Below, one piece after another: positions 1-8,231 of a stretch of 48,029 bases of DNA (its first letter is position 1; every line of letters begins with the position of its first letter). Both the position numbers and the translations under genes were made by a program. Under the pieces are notes generated by a model. The model saw only the letters and a program-made list of their open reading frames with translations, was not told where the DNA came from and made no database searches. Source of the DNA: an uncultured Bacteroidales bacterium (lineage in GTDB: Bacteria; Bacteroidota; Bacteroidia; Bacteroidales; F082); assembly GCA_947303055.1 (NCBI GenBank), contig CAMYXV010000006.1:1-48029 (forward strand), written 5' to 3'.

Positions 1-563
1 CTCACCTGAATCCTGCCGTTAGCTTTGGCGTTTTCGTCAACGGCCGCATGAGCTTTAAAGAAATGCTCGTTTATTGGGCTGCCCAGTTCATCGGCGGTAT
101 CATCGCTGGTGCTTTGCTCCTCGTGATTTGGAACGCTATCGGCGGCGGTGCTACCGGCGTCTTCGCTGCCAACGGCTTTGGCGAAGCCTTCCAAAAGGCT
201 TGTGGTGGTCCCGAAACGGGCTATCAAGCCATTTCCACTGGCGGTGCCTTCCTCGTTGAAGCCTTGCTGACCTTCGTGTTCTTGATGGTCATCCTCGGTG
301 TCACTGACGGCTGCCATGCCAACGGCAAGTTCGGCGGTCTGGCCATCGGTCTCACCCTCGTGCTCATCCACCTCATCAGCATCCCGCTGACCAACACTTC
401 AGTGAACCCTGCCCGTTCACTCGGCGTTGCCTTGTTCTCAAAGTGCGACGGTTGGAGCGCCATGGGTCAAGTGTGGCTCTTCATCGTGGCTCCGCTCGTC
501 GGCGCCTGCCTTGCCGGCCTTTGCTACAAGTGCATTTGTGGCTGCTGCAAAAAAGAGAAATAA
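1..563 (+). CDS. aqpZ: Aquaporin Z-type water channel (5' end outside window)
   Basis: This is a membrane channel of the MIP family that passes water across the inner membrane. The reading frame is open from base 3 and starts inside the first pore motif (HLNPAVSFG), so the N-terminal part lies outside the window; the ATG at 48 is internal. The second pore motif is NTSVNPARSLG. The selectivity-filter residues expected in water-specific AqpZ are visible: His in HLISIPLT, Thr just before the second NPA, and Arg in NPAR. Several hydrophobic segments follow the first NPA, and the protein ends in a Cys/Lys-rich tail (CGCCKKEK). About 186 residues are visible. A strong terminator follows directly. 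The assignment to AqpZ rather than a glycerol facilitator rests on the His and Thr filter residues. Confidence 0.93.
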   Translation, partial: HLNPAVSFGVFVNGRMSFKEMLVYWAAQFIGGIIAGALLLVIWNAIGGGATGVFAANGFGEAFQKACGGPETGYQAISTGGAFLVEALLTFVFLMVILGVTDGCHANGKFGGLAIGLTLVLIHLISIPLTNTSVNPARSLGVALFSKCDGWSAMGQVWLFIVAPLVGACLAGLCYKCICGCCKKEK

Positions 564-588
564 TCTGATCATTAATTAATGGATTTCA

Positions 589-636
589 GGCCGTTTCATT
601 CGCTGGTGATACCGGCAATGAAACGGCCTTCCTTTT
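589..636 (+). terminator. Rho-independent terminator after aquaporin gene
   Basis: A perfect 12-bp stem (589-600 with 617-628, ggccgtttcatt) closes a 16-nt loop and is followed by a T-rich stretch. It lies 25 bases after the aquaporin stop codon. Confidence 0.85.
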
Positions 637-654
637 ACATCAAAACACATTACC

Positions 655-2622
655 ATGAAAAAGTTATCTCTACTATTCCTAGCTTTCTTTTCGCTGTCGT
701 TGGGTATTAATGCCCAACAATCTGCGACACGCGCTTTCATCGACGAAGAGGGCGTAATCCGTACCGAAACCATACAGACACAACTGCCTCCAGCGGCCCG
801 CGATGGCCTGACACCCATGCCCGGCTTTCCTTTAACCTTTGCCTCCAACACCACCTACAAGCCCATGAGAGGCTTGACCTTAGCTGACCTCAACAACGAT
901 GGTGCCGACGATATCATCCTCTGCCACAACGAGGAGATTAACGTCATCGATGGACAGGGCAACATCCTTTGGACCCAACCTTTAGTCGGAGGCATGGCTC
1001 AGTACCCCGCTGCCATTGGCGACATCAACAACGACGGAATACTTGAAATCGTAGCCCTAACCGCTTACGGCAACGCCCGCGGCGGCATCAACGTTTTTGA
1101 TGCTTCGGGCAACATCTTAATGGCTACGGTCACCAACAATAATCCGCTCATCTGCGCCCCTATATTGGCCGACCTCAACAACGACAGTGAATTGGAAATC
1201 ATCTTCTGCGGTCGTGGCAAAGCCTCTGCCAGCATCTCTGCCGGCATCCATGTGTGGAACCTCCAAGGCGAGGAGATGGAAGGCTTCCCCTTCGAACTAC
1301 CTTCTACACCTGCTTTCACTCCCACTTTGGCCGACATCGACAACGACGGCTCCCTTGAAATCTTCGCCTCCACGACTTCCGCTTTGTATTGCATCAGCCA
1401 CACGGGCGAACTGCTCTATACGGTGGAAAGCAATGAGGCCTACAAGTATTCCTACCAATCGCCTCTCGTCGTTGATTTTGAAGGCGATGGCAACTGGAGT
1501 CTCGTCGGTGCCTGTCATGGCGACAACCCGAACCATTATGTGCGCGATGCCCGCACGGGCGAATACCGCACAGGATGGCCCAAACCTGTTTCCTATTGGA
1601 CCTATTCCGCCCCCACAGTGGCTAAAAACGGTGACCAATACGCCATTTTCATGGGCGTCTCTGGGGAAGGCAACGTGTTTTACCAGTATGACATCGACGG
1701 CAATGTAGCCCCTGGCTTCCCGCTCAATCTGACCTCAGGTGTTGAAGGCTTCGTCACCGTGGCCGACATCGACGGCGACGGCGAGAACGAAATCATCACC
1801 GACTTCAACCTGATGGATGGTGGTGAGGGCTTCATCCGTGCTTGGGAGATGGACGGTACCGAGGTGACCGAAGGCTTCCCGCTCCGCCCACAGGGACTTT
1901 CTTATATGAATGGTGCCAACCTTGGCGACATCAACGGCGACGGCATGTTGGAAATCGTCACCTTGACCTATGTCCAGAACTTTTCTCCTGACGACCCTGT
2001 TTATGTGACTGCATACGCCTTGAACCAACCTGTGGAAAACCTTGTTTTTGGCACATACAAAGGCAGCAACGACCGCATGGGGTGGATTCGTGAAGAGGAG
2101 GTGGTGGTCAGCTGCAATCCTGTCCGCGATTTGGAGGCAGAAACTGGTGGTGACGTATCCCAAGTGTATCTGCACTGGGCCGAACCCGAACCTGGCTCAA
2201 CGGGCAACCTGTTAGGCTACCTCATCCAGAAAAATGGCGAGCTTCTGCAAGAATTCTTGGAAACGCCGGAATATATGGATTTCGAAGTTGAGTTCTTCCA
2301 AACCTACGAATACGTCATCATCGCTGTATACGACGACAACTGTGAGTCGGCATGCGCCCCGCTGTCAGTGGAGGTGATTCCTGATGCCGTCCAAGAAAAC
2401 TGGAAGGAAGCCAAAGTCTATCCGAATCCAGCCAAAGACATGATTCATGTGGAGGGAACGGGGCTGCTTCAAGTGGAGGTGTTCAACATTTTGGGACAAA
2501 ACGTGTTGAGCATTAATGAAAACTTTGAAAGCATCCGCCTCAATGCATTGCAAAACGGAATCTATTTCGTCCGCATCAAAACCACCGAAGGTGAAAAGAC
2601 CGTCAAACTGGTCATCGAATAA
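655..2622 (+). CDS. Secreted FG-GAP/VCBS-repeat protein with T9SS sorting domain
   Basis: This 655-residue exported protein starts with a signal peptide (MKKLSLLFLAFFSLSLGINAQ). The body repeats a calcium-binding-like motif of the FG-GAP/VCBS type: DLNNDGADD, DINNDGILE, DLNNDSELE, DIDNDGSLE, DIDGDGENE and DINGDGMLE, about 60-100 residues apart, consistent with an integrin-like beta-propeller up to about residue 470. A fibronectin-III-like stretch follows. The last ~75 residues are a type A T9SS C-terminal domain, with KVYPNPAKD, GQNVL, NGIYFVRI and a final KLVIE. It is therefore probably exported by T9SS and surface-attached or released. The ligand or substrate is not evident. The gene stands alone between two terminators, and I see no TAnnTTTG box directly upstream. 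Confidence 0.88.
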   Translation: MKKLSLLFLAFFSLSLGINAQQSATRAFIDEEGVIRTETIQTQLPPAARDGLTPMPGFPLTFASNTTYKPMRGLTLADLNNDGADDIILCHNEEINVIDGQGNILWTQPLVGGMAQYPAAIGDINNDGILEIVALTAYGNARGGINVFDASGNILMATVTNNNPLICAPILADLNNDSELEIIFCGRGKASASISAGIHVWNLQGEEMEGFPFELPSTPAFTPTLADIDNDGSLEIFASTTSALYCISHTGELLYTVESNEAYKYSYQSPLVVDFEGDGNWSLVGACHGDNPNHYVRDARTGEYRTGWPKPVSYWTYSAPTVAKNGDQYAIFMGVSGEGNVFYQYDIDGNVAPGFPLNLTSGVEGFVTVADIDGDGENEIITDFNLMDGGEGFIRAWEMDGTEVTEGFPLRPQGLSYMNGANLGDINGDGMLEIVTLTYVQNFSPDDPVYVTAYALNQPVENLVFGTYKGSNDRMGWIREEEVVVSCNPVRDLEAETGGDVSQVYLHWAEPEPGSTGNLLGYLIQKNGELLQEFLETPEYMDFEVEFFQTYEYVIIAVYDDNCESACAPLSVEVIPDAVQENWKEAKVYPNPAKDMIHVEGTGLLQVEVFNILGQNVLSINENFESIRLNALQNGIYFVRIKTTEGEKTVKLVIE

Positions 2623-2654
2623 TTCTCTAAACTCTAAACACTCAACTCTAAACT

Positions 2655-2681
2655 AAAAAGTCCCGCTCAACGGGACTTTTT
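2655..2681 (+). terminator. Rho-independent terminator
   Basis: The stem aaaaagtcccg (2655-2665) pairs with cgggacttttt (2671-2681) around a 5-nt loop, with a T-run at the 3' end. It ends the T9SS protein transcript and touches the hemW promoter. Confidence 0.9.
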
Positions 2682-2683
2682 TA

Positions 2684-2691
2684 TACCTTTG
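2684..2691 (+). promoter_or_regulatory. TAnnTTTG promoter box for hemW
   Basis: TACCTTTG matches the Bacteroidota -7 consensus. It ends only 4 bases before the hemW ATG at 2696, so the transcript would be leaderless or nearly so. Confidence 0.6.
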
Positions 2692-2695
2692 CACC

Positions 2696-3922
2696 ATGGC
2701 AGGCCTCTACATCCATATCCCCTTCTGCAACTCGAAATGCGCCTACTGCGGATTCTATTCGCTGCCTTCCTTGAAGTTGAAAGAACGTTTCTTGGAAGCC
2801 CTGAAGACGGAAATCGTCGCACGAAAAGGCTATCTGCATGGCGAAACCGTCAACACGGTTTATTTCGGTGGCGGCACACCTTCATTGCTATCCATAAAAG
2901 AAATCAGCGAACTTTTACACCTTATTAATGAAACTTTTCCTGTTGGAATAGGCCCAGAAATCACCCTTGAAGCCAATCCCGACACACTTTCGTTGGAATA
3001 CCTGAAAGGCTTGCGTCAACTCGGCGTCAACCGCCTCAGCATCGGCATCCAGAGCTTTTTCGACAACGATTTGAAGTATCTCAGCCGTCGCCATGACTCG
3101 AATCATGCCAAACAATGCCTTGATTGGGCCAAACAAGCCGGTTTCAGCAACATCAGCATCGATTTGATTTATGGTCTCCCCACCTCCGATGCCGAGCAAT
3201 GGAATCGCAACCTTGACCTTTTCTTTGAATTGGGTCTTCCCCACCTCTCCGCCTACGCGCTCACCTTGGAACCCAATTCCATATTGACTAAGCAGATTGA
3301 ATTAGGCAAGGTGCCACCCATCAAAGAAGAGGATGCCCTGCGCGATTATGAGATCCTTTGTAGACGAGCCGCCGAAAATGGTTATCTGCATTACGAGATT
3401 TCCAATTTCTGCCAACGCGGAATGCACTCCAAACACAATGCCAGTTATTGGTTCGGCACGCCCTATGCGGGCTTCGGGCCTTCGGCGCATTCTTTCGACG
3501 GAGCTTCGAGACAGTGGAATGAATCTAATGTTGCCCACTATTGTGAGGCTTTTTCTGCCGCTTCGCGTCATTGCGAGGAACGAAGCAATCCAGGCCAAAA
3601 GCTTCCTTCTCTAGATTGCTTCGTCGTCCCTCCTCGCAATGACGAAAAGCGTGTCCAAGGACCAATAGTAGAAATTGAACAATTGACGCCCGAGCAACTC
3701 TACGACGAATACGTCATGCTGCGCCTGCGCACCCACTGGGGCATCGACCTAAAATACATGAAACGCGAAATGGGCGAACGCTTCTCCACCTACTGCGAAA
3801 AACAAGCCCAGCCTTTAATTGCCCAAGGCCGCCTCTCACAAACACGAGAATTTCTCTACCTCACCGACGCGCAGATGCTCTTCGCCGATGGTGTGGCAGA
3901 GGAATTATTCTGGGATAACTAG
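2696..3922 (+). CDS. hemW: HemW-type radical SAM heme chaperone with in-frame palindromic insertion
   Basis: This is a radical SAM protein of the HemW family (coproporphyrinogen III oxidase-like), thought to hand heme to respiratory enzymes in the cytoplasm. The cluster motif CNSKCAYC gives Cys11, Cys15 and Cys18 (CX3CX2C), right after the canonical start MAGLYIHIPF. The motifs YFGGGTPSLL, NRLSIGIQSF and SIDLIYGLP also fit the family, and the HemW C-terminal domain follows (WFGTPYAGFGPSAHSFDG; LTPEQLYDEYVMLRLRT). At 408 residues it is about 30 longer than I expect for the family. The excess sits between HYCEAFS and VEIEQLTPE and is encoded by a 79-nt inverted repeat. The promoter box lies directly before the start codon, with no room for a ribosome binding site. 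Confidence 0.92.
   Translation: MAGLYIHIPFCNSKCAYCGFYSLPSLKLKERFLEALKTEIVARKGYLHGETVNTVYFGGGTPSLLSIKEISELLHLINETFPVGIGPEITLEANPDTLSLEYLKGLRQLGVNRLSIGIQSFFDNDLKYLSRRHDSNHAKQCLDWAKQAGFSNISIDLIYGLPTSDAEQWNRNLDLFFELGLPHLSAYALTLEPNSILTKQIELGKVPPIKEEDALRDYEILCRRAAENGYLHYEISNFCQRGMHSKHNASYWFGTPYAGFGPSAHSFDGASRQWNESNVAHYCEAFSAASRHCEERSNPGQKLPSLDCFVVPPRNDEKRVQGPIVEIEQLTPEQLYDEYVMLRLRTHWGIDLKYMKREMGERFSTYCEKQAQPLIAQGRLSQTREFLYLTDAQMLFADGVAEELFWDN
3566..3644 (+). repeat. Palindromic repeat inserted in-frame in hemW
   Basis: The left arm (3566-3590) begins cgtcattgcgaggaacg. All 25 of its bases are matched in reverse complement by the right arm (3614-3644), apart from a 6-base insertion (cgtccc) in the right arm. 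The central 23 bases are unpaired. Read through in frame it encodes RHCEERSNP, then a spacer, then DCFVVPPRNDEK. Elements of this wording are known as dispersed palindromes in other bacteria; no second copy was seen in this window. Confidence 0.85.
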
Positions 3923-3925
3923 TTT

Positions 3926-4567
3926 TCAAAAGTATATCTTCGCAGCGACTTCACAACTGTTGAAATCGAAATGCCACTGCTTTGTGGTCACAGTTGTACC
4001 TGACGTTCCAATATCCATTTTAGATTGCGACCTATTTAACTGTCCTACGGTGGCATCTATCGCAAAATGCTGACTGACACGATATTCCAAAGCGAAATAG
4101 TTCACATAAAAGCCCAATGATTTATAAGGATATTTCTCTGTTAAATATTGCGTCTCATGATATTTTGAATTTCCCATTTCAAAAGCTACACCTACTTCAG
4201 GCTTATAGTAAAACTTGTCCGCAAGTTTGACATAGTAGGACAAATATGGTTTAAGCCATATAGCAGACGTTTTAACAAAAAGCCATTCAGAATTCTCCTG
4301 CCTATCAGGCACTTTGCTATACCCAACACCTACACCCAGCCCCAAAAGGAACCGCTTTGCAACAAAATAGCCAAAACTCGTTTCTAAACCATAATAAGTA
4401 TTTGAAGGAACGTTAGAAGTGGCATATTGTTGACCATTTGAAGCTTTTGACTTCGTATTTCCAAACCATGAATAACCTGCAAAATCAACAAATTTTTCAC
4501 CTCTGTCCTGAGCAATAGCCCCTAAAGAAAGAAGAACAACCAAAATAAGTAAAACTAACTTTTTCAT
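3926..4567 (-). CDS. Small outer-membrane beta-barrel protein, porin-like
   Basis: This 213-residue protein has a clear signal peptide (MKKLVLLILVVLLSLGAIAQ). The mature part is rich in alternating aromatic strands (YYGLETSFGYFVAKRFLLGLGVGVGYS, given here in part) and ends in a strand with terminal Phe (AAKIYF), as expected for an outer-membrane barrel recognised by BAM. It resembles the general 'outer membrane beta-barrel' families of Bacteroidota; no specific substrate can be assigned. The gene looks more AT-rich than the flanking hemW and dipeptidase genes, which may indicate later acquisition. It converges on hemW with 3 bases between stop codons, and its own promoter box lies at 4597-4604. 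Confidence 0.72.
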   Translation of the reverse strand: MKKLVLLILVVLLSLGAIAQDRGEKFVDFAGYSWFGNTKSKASNGQQYATSNVPSNTYYGLETSFGYFVAKRFLLGLGVGVGYSKVPDRQENSEWLFVKTSAIWLKPYLSYYVKLADKFYYKPEVGVAFEMGNSKYHETQYLTEKYPYKSLGFYVNYFALEYRVSQHFAIDATVGQLNRSQSKMDIGTSGTTVTTKQWHFDFNSCEVAAKIYF

Positions 4568-4596
4568 AATGCTTGATTTAAAGTGAATACTGAGTG

Positions 4597-4604
4597 CAAA
4601 TTTA
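4597..4604 (-). promoter_or_regulatory. TAnnTTTG promoter box for the beta-barrel gene
   Basis: On the minus strand the box reads TAAATTTG, about 30 bases before the ATG at 4567. Confidence 0.6.
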
Positions 4605-4677
4605 TACTATTTTTCCATTAGTCTTACAATTCCAAAAAAATAATCCCCGTTTTATCCTAATCAACCATTTTCTTTCC

Positions 4678-4685
4678 TATTTTTG
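4678..4685 (+). promoter_or_regulatory. TAnnTTTG promoter box for the C69 dipeptidase gene
   Basis: TATTTTTG lies 74 bases before the ATG at 4760. The predicted leader contains the short palindromic repeat at 4707-4730. Confidence 0.5.
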
Positions 4686-4706
4686 GACTTTCAAAACTAC
4701 AGCTAA

Positions 4707-4730
4707 GGTCCCTGAGCCCGTCGAAGGGCC
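4707..4730 (-). repeat. Dispersed 24-bp repeat, copy 1
   Basis: The core cctgagcccgtcgaaggg is, in reverse complement, identical to the copy at 33572-33595 except for one base. A shorter related copy lies in lnt (19959-19978). Here it sits in the predicted 5' leader of the dipeptidase gene. Confidence 0.75.
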
Positions 4731-4759
4731 AATCCATTGAATAATCAAAACACTTTATT

Positions 4760-6364
4760 ATGTTTAAAATCAAATCATTACTCCTCTCCGCTCTTCTGCT
4801 CATCGGCCTGAACACGATGGCACAAGACGAAAACGAACAACGCGTCGGCGCCAACTGCACCAGCATCATGGTGGGCAAGAAAGCCTCCACCGACGGCTCC
4901 GTCATCACCTCCCACACCTGCGACGGCCGCTACCGCACCTGGATGCGCTGGGAAGCCGCCGAAGACCACGAAAAAGGCGAGATGTACAAGGTCTACAAAG
5001 GCACCATGCACACCGAAGACCCCTTCGACAACCGCAATGTGGAACTGGCTGGCGAAATCCCACAGGTAGAACACACCTACGCTTACCTCAACACGGCCTA
5101 CCCTTGCCTCAACGAGAAACAGCTAGCTATCGGTGAAACCACTTTCTCCGGCCCTGACACCTTAGTGAACCACAAAGGCATGTTCATGATTGAGGAGCTG
5201 GAGCGCGTGGCTCTGATGCGCTGCGACAACGCTCGTGACGCCATCCAACTCATCGGCAAGCTGGTGAAAGAATACGGCTATGGCGACGGCGGCGAGTGCA
5301 TCACCATTGCCGACAAGAACGAAGTCTGGCAAATGGAAATCTTGGGCGAAGGTCCCGACAAAGTCGGTGGCGTGTGGGCAGCCAAACGCATCCCCGATGA
5401 CGAGGTGGGTGTTTCGGCCAATATCGCCCGCATCGGCAAGCTGGAGCGCAAGAGCAAGGACTTTTATTGCTCAGACAACTGCGAAGCCGTAGCGAAGAAA
5501 TATGGCCTCTGGGACGGCAAGGGCGACTTCATCTTCTGGAAGGCCTTCCGCGCCTCCTACGGTGGCGGCAAGAACTACAGCGACCGCGAGTTCTTCATCC
5601 TCAGCCAGCTGGCTCCCTCGCTGAACCTCAACCGCGACATGCCCGAGCTGCCCTTCTCCGTGAAACCCGACGAGAACGTCGACGTGCGCAAGGTGATGGA
5701 GCTCTTCCGTAGCACCTACGAAGGCACCGATATGGACATGACGCGTAACGTGAAGATGGTCGCGAAGAAACGTCAGGACGACGGCTCGGTGGTTGAAGAC
5801 ACCATCATCAGCCCTGTTGCCAATCCTTGGGTGGGCAGTGCGATGATGAACACCATTAATTACTTAGCTCCCGGCACCATCAACTTCCAACGCACTGTGG
5901 CCGTGGCATGGAGCAGCTACCACCACATCATCCAATGCCGTAGCTGGATGCCAGACGAAATCGGTGCCATCTGCTGGATGGCCTGCGACAATCCAGGGCA
6001 AAGCCCACGCATCCCCATCTTCTCAGGCTCCACCACCCTGCCCGAAGGCTTTGACAAATGCGGCCAACTGCGTTATCGCGACGAGGCTTGGATTTGGCAC
6101 TATCGTAAGGCCAACAAGCTGGCTACCGTGCAATGGGGCCGCACTAAGCAAACCTTACTCGGCACGGCAAACCGTTTCGAACAAAAAGCATTTGACGAAA
6201 TCCCTGCCATTGAAGGCAGAGCCCAAGCCTTGATTGCCGACGGCAAAAAGAAGGAAGCCACCGAGCTCCTCAACCAATACACTTCCGACTTCGCCGCCTC
6301 AACGCGCCAAGCCTGGAAGGAAATGGAAAACAAGTTCTGGTACTGGTTCGGTACTGGATTCTAA
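4760..6364 (+). CDS. Exported C69-family dipeptidase
   Basis: This 534-residue Ntn-hydrolase of peptidase family C69 (PepD-like dipeptidases) cleaves dipeptides; the signal peptide (MFKIKSLLLSALLLIGLNTMAQ) places it in the periplasm. The family start motif ANCTSIMVGKKASTDGS contains the likely nucleophile Cys33, which becomes N-terminal after propeptide removal. Further family blocks are HTYAYLNTAYPCLNEKQLAIGE, given here as its first part HTYAYLNTAYP, and NEVWQMEILGEGP. Later conserved stretches include CRSWMPDEIGAICWMACDNP. The gene is monocistronic, with promoter box at 4678-4685 and a strong bidirectional terminator directly after the stop codon. Substrate preference cannot be read from the sequence. 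Confidence 0.9.
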   Translation: MFKIKSLLLSALLLIGLNTMAQDENEQRVGANCTSIMVGKKASTDGSVITSHTCDGRYRTWMRWEAAEDHEKGEMYKVYKGTMHTEDPFDNRNVELAGEIPQVEHTYAYLNTAYPCLNEKQLAIGETTFSGPDTLVNHKGMFMIEELERVALMRCDNARDAIQLIGKLVKEYGYGDGGECITIADKNEVWQMEILGEGPDKVGGVWAAKRIPDDEVGVSANIARIGKLERKSKDFYCSDNCEAVAKKYGLWDGKGDFIFWKAFRASYGGGKNYSDREFFILSQLAPSLNLNRDMPELPFSVKPDENVDVRKVMELFRSTYEGTDMDMTRNVKMVAKKRQDDGSVVEDTIISPVANPWVGSAMMNTINYLAPGTINFQRTVAVAWSSYHHIIQCRSWMPDEIGAICWMACDNPGQSPRIPIFSGSTTLPEGFDKCGQLRYRDEAWIWHYRKANKLATVQWGRTKQTLLGTANRFEQKAFDEIPAIEGRAQALIADGKKKEATELLNQYTSDFAASTRQAWKEMENKFWYWFGTGF

Positions 6365-6380
6365 GTATTTCAAAAGACAA

Positions 6381-6412
6381 AAAGAAAGGAGGGCCAAGGC
6401 TCTCCTTTCTTT
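6381..6412. terminator. Bidirectional terminator between convergent genes
   Basis: A 15-bp stem (6381-6395 with 6398-6412) has one mismatch and a 2-nt loop. It is A-rich on one side and T-rich on the other, and lies between the dipeptidase and BACON genes, serving both. Confidence 0.85.
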
Positions 6413-6413
6413 A

Positions 6414-8087
6414 TTATTGATGCTGGTTGACCGTGATAATCACCAGACTTCCTGTTTCACCACCTATCTTGATATGTCCTGTTCGAGGTCGGGCACCCAT
6501 CATGGGATCAACCGTGATGGTCAGTATCCTATTTCCAAAACTACTTTGGGGATCATACTGTATCCATTCTACATCCGAATTCACTGTCCATGATTGGTTT
6601 GCGGTCACCTGAATTTCATAACTTCCGCCCTCCGGACGTACGTCAAGTTCGGTCATATCGGTCTCCAAGATATTGGGCTTGCCTTCCTGAAACACAACCA
6701 CGGAAGCCATCTCCAGTCCGTTATGAACGGCTGTCACAAAACCAATACGGTCATCGGGGTCCTGATTGCTGTCAACAGCAATATCGAAAGTGGCATCGCC
6801 CTCGCCTGAGCTGGTTATCAGCGTAATCCAACTACTGGCTTGCAGTTGCCATGTTGTGTTTGAGTTTAAAGATAGTGATTGTAATCCGCCAGTATAGGCA
6901 ACAAACATTGTATCGACATCAAATTCAACCACAAGTGGATTGTCGCCAGGAGCTTGGGTGACGGATAGGTCAAAATGCAAATTAACCGACTTAATAGAAA
7001 ATCCCATCGTTCTAGGTTCTGTCAACGAATTTGGCTGCGCCGTCAGAACAACGGTGGCATTGCCTGTCCCGGATTGTTGCGAGAGCGACAGCCAGTCACA
7101 TTCCATATCAAACACCCATCCAGCGTCGCAACTGACGTTTATTTCACGCTCTCCACCTTCTTTTCCAAACTGGAACTCAAGAGGAGAAACCTCAAGGAAG
7201 TGCGGGTCGGGCGAAGCTTCCTGCCTAATGGTAAGCATAGCCTGAATGCCACCAACTGTGGTGAATAGCACCGTGGTTTGGCGTTGCTCATAAATAGGAT
7301 TCTCGCCTAAAGTCACACTGATTTCGGCATCACCTTGTCCTTCGCTCTGACTCAAGTTAACCCAATCCACATCCATGGAAGCCGTCCATGCATCTTCAGT
7401 GAAAACGGCAATGATTTTCGTTTCACCTGTACAGACAAACTCAAGATTCTTTGGCATAATGTCAATGCCCAGAACTGGATCGACTGTTTGGGTTACGTGA
7501 ACCCTATCAGAAACGAGCATGTTTTCAAAGATCACTTCGGCTTCACGCATTTCGATTATCTCACCATCAATTGGACTGACGGTCAAAGTAACCGTTGCAT
7601 CGTTGGAGCCTTCCGTCACCGAGCAGATAATCCATTGCGGCGCAGTGACACTCCAATCTATGTTAGACGACACTTCAACAGTAAACTCTCCACCTGCACC
7701 ACCGCATCGATAATTCTTTGGCGACACATTGAGATAATACTGGGGTTGCGGTGGTTGAGCGACAGCTCCCTGCGTCACAATCAAGGTAGCCGTATTGTCT
7801 TTCGTGATAGCTTTGATTTGCGTAGCTCTGTCCTCTCCTGTAGTGTTTGCTTCAGCAGTAAAGGTCAGTGTGGCATCGCCTTTACCCGACATAGGGGAAA
7901 CGGTAATCCATTCTGCCGGAGAATTAATGGTCCATTCACCAGTAGATTTCATCGTCATCTCGACAGTCCCTCCTTGTGGATCAATCTCTTGCGTGGTATT
8001 AGCAAAAGACACTTCAACAGGCTTACGGCAGCCCACAAAGGCTATAACCAAAGCTACGACAAACAATAGGTAACTAAGTTTTTTCAT
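6414..8087 (-). CDS. Lipoprotein with six tandem BACON domains
   Basis: This 557-residue lipoprotein starts at MKKLSYLLFVV; the longer frame to 8141 adds residues before a normal signal peptide and is rejected. The lipobox FVGC puts the lipid-anchored Cys near residue 20. Six repeats of about 85-95 residues follow, each with the BACON pattern of two Trp-centred strands and a G-(K/Q/T/E)-G-(D/N)-A turn: EWITVSPMSGKGDATLT, QWIICSVTEGSNDATVT, DWVNLSQSEGQGDAEIS, DWLSLSQQSGTGNATVV, SWITLITSSGEGDATFD and a divergent EWIQYDPQSSFGNRILT. No catalytic domain is attached, so it is probably a binding or spacer protein. BACON domains are known to bind mucin or glycans in some cases and to act as stalks in others. 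Confidence 0.88.
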   Translation of the reverse strand: MKKLSYLLFVVALVIAFVGCRKPVEVSFANTTQEIDPQGGTVEMTMKSTGEWTINSPAEWITVSPMSGKGDATLTFTAEANTTGEDRATQIKAITKDNTATLIVTQGAVAQPPQPQYYLNVSPKNYRCGGAGGEFTVEVSSNIDWSVTAPQWIICSVTEGSNDATVTLTVSPIDGEIIEMREAEVIFENMLVSDRVHVTQTVDPVLGIDIMPKNLEFVCTGETKIIAVFTEDAWTASMDVDWVNLSQSEGQGDAEISVTLGENPIYEQRQTTVLFTTVGGIQAMLTIRQEASPDPHFLEVSPLEFQFGKEGGEREINVSCDAGWVFDMECDWLSLSQQSGTGNATVVLTAQPNSLTEPRTMGFSIKSVNLHFDLSVTQAPGDNPLVVEFDVDTMFVAYTGGLQSLSLNSNTTWQLQASSWITLITSSGEGDATFDIAVDSNQDPDDRIGFVTAVHNGLEMASVVVFQEGKPNILETDMTELDVRPEGGSYEIQVTANQSWTVNSDVEWIQYDPQSSFGNRILTITVDPMMGARPRTGHIKIGGETGSLVIITVNQHQ

Positions 8088-8169
8088 ATAGATAAGAATT
8101 AATGGTATGAAAAATCGGATCTGTTTTGGATTATAACGCAAGTAAATTCAGGTTAGTATGCTTTATTCA

Positions 8170-8206
8170 AAAAAAGGTGCGTCGAAAAACCATCCCGACG
8201 CACCTT
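8170..8206 (-). terminator. Terminator after the PpiD-like gene
   Basis: The 10-bp perfect stem (8174-8183 with 8197-8206) is followed on the minus strand by a run of seven T. Confidence 0.85.
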
Positions 8207-8231
8207 CTTGATTTGATGTCCAACAAAACGC

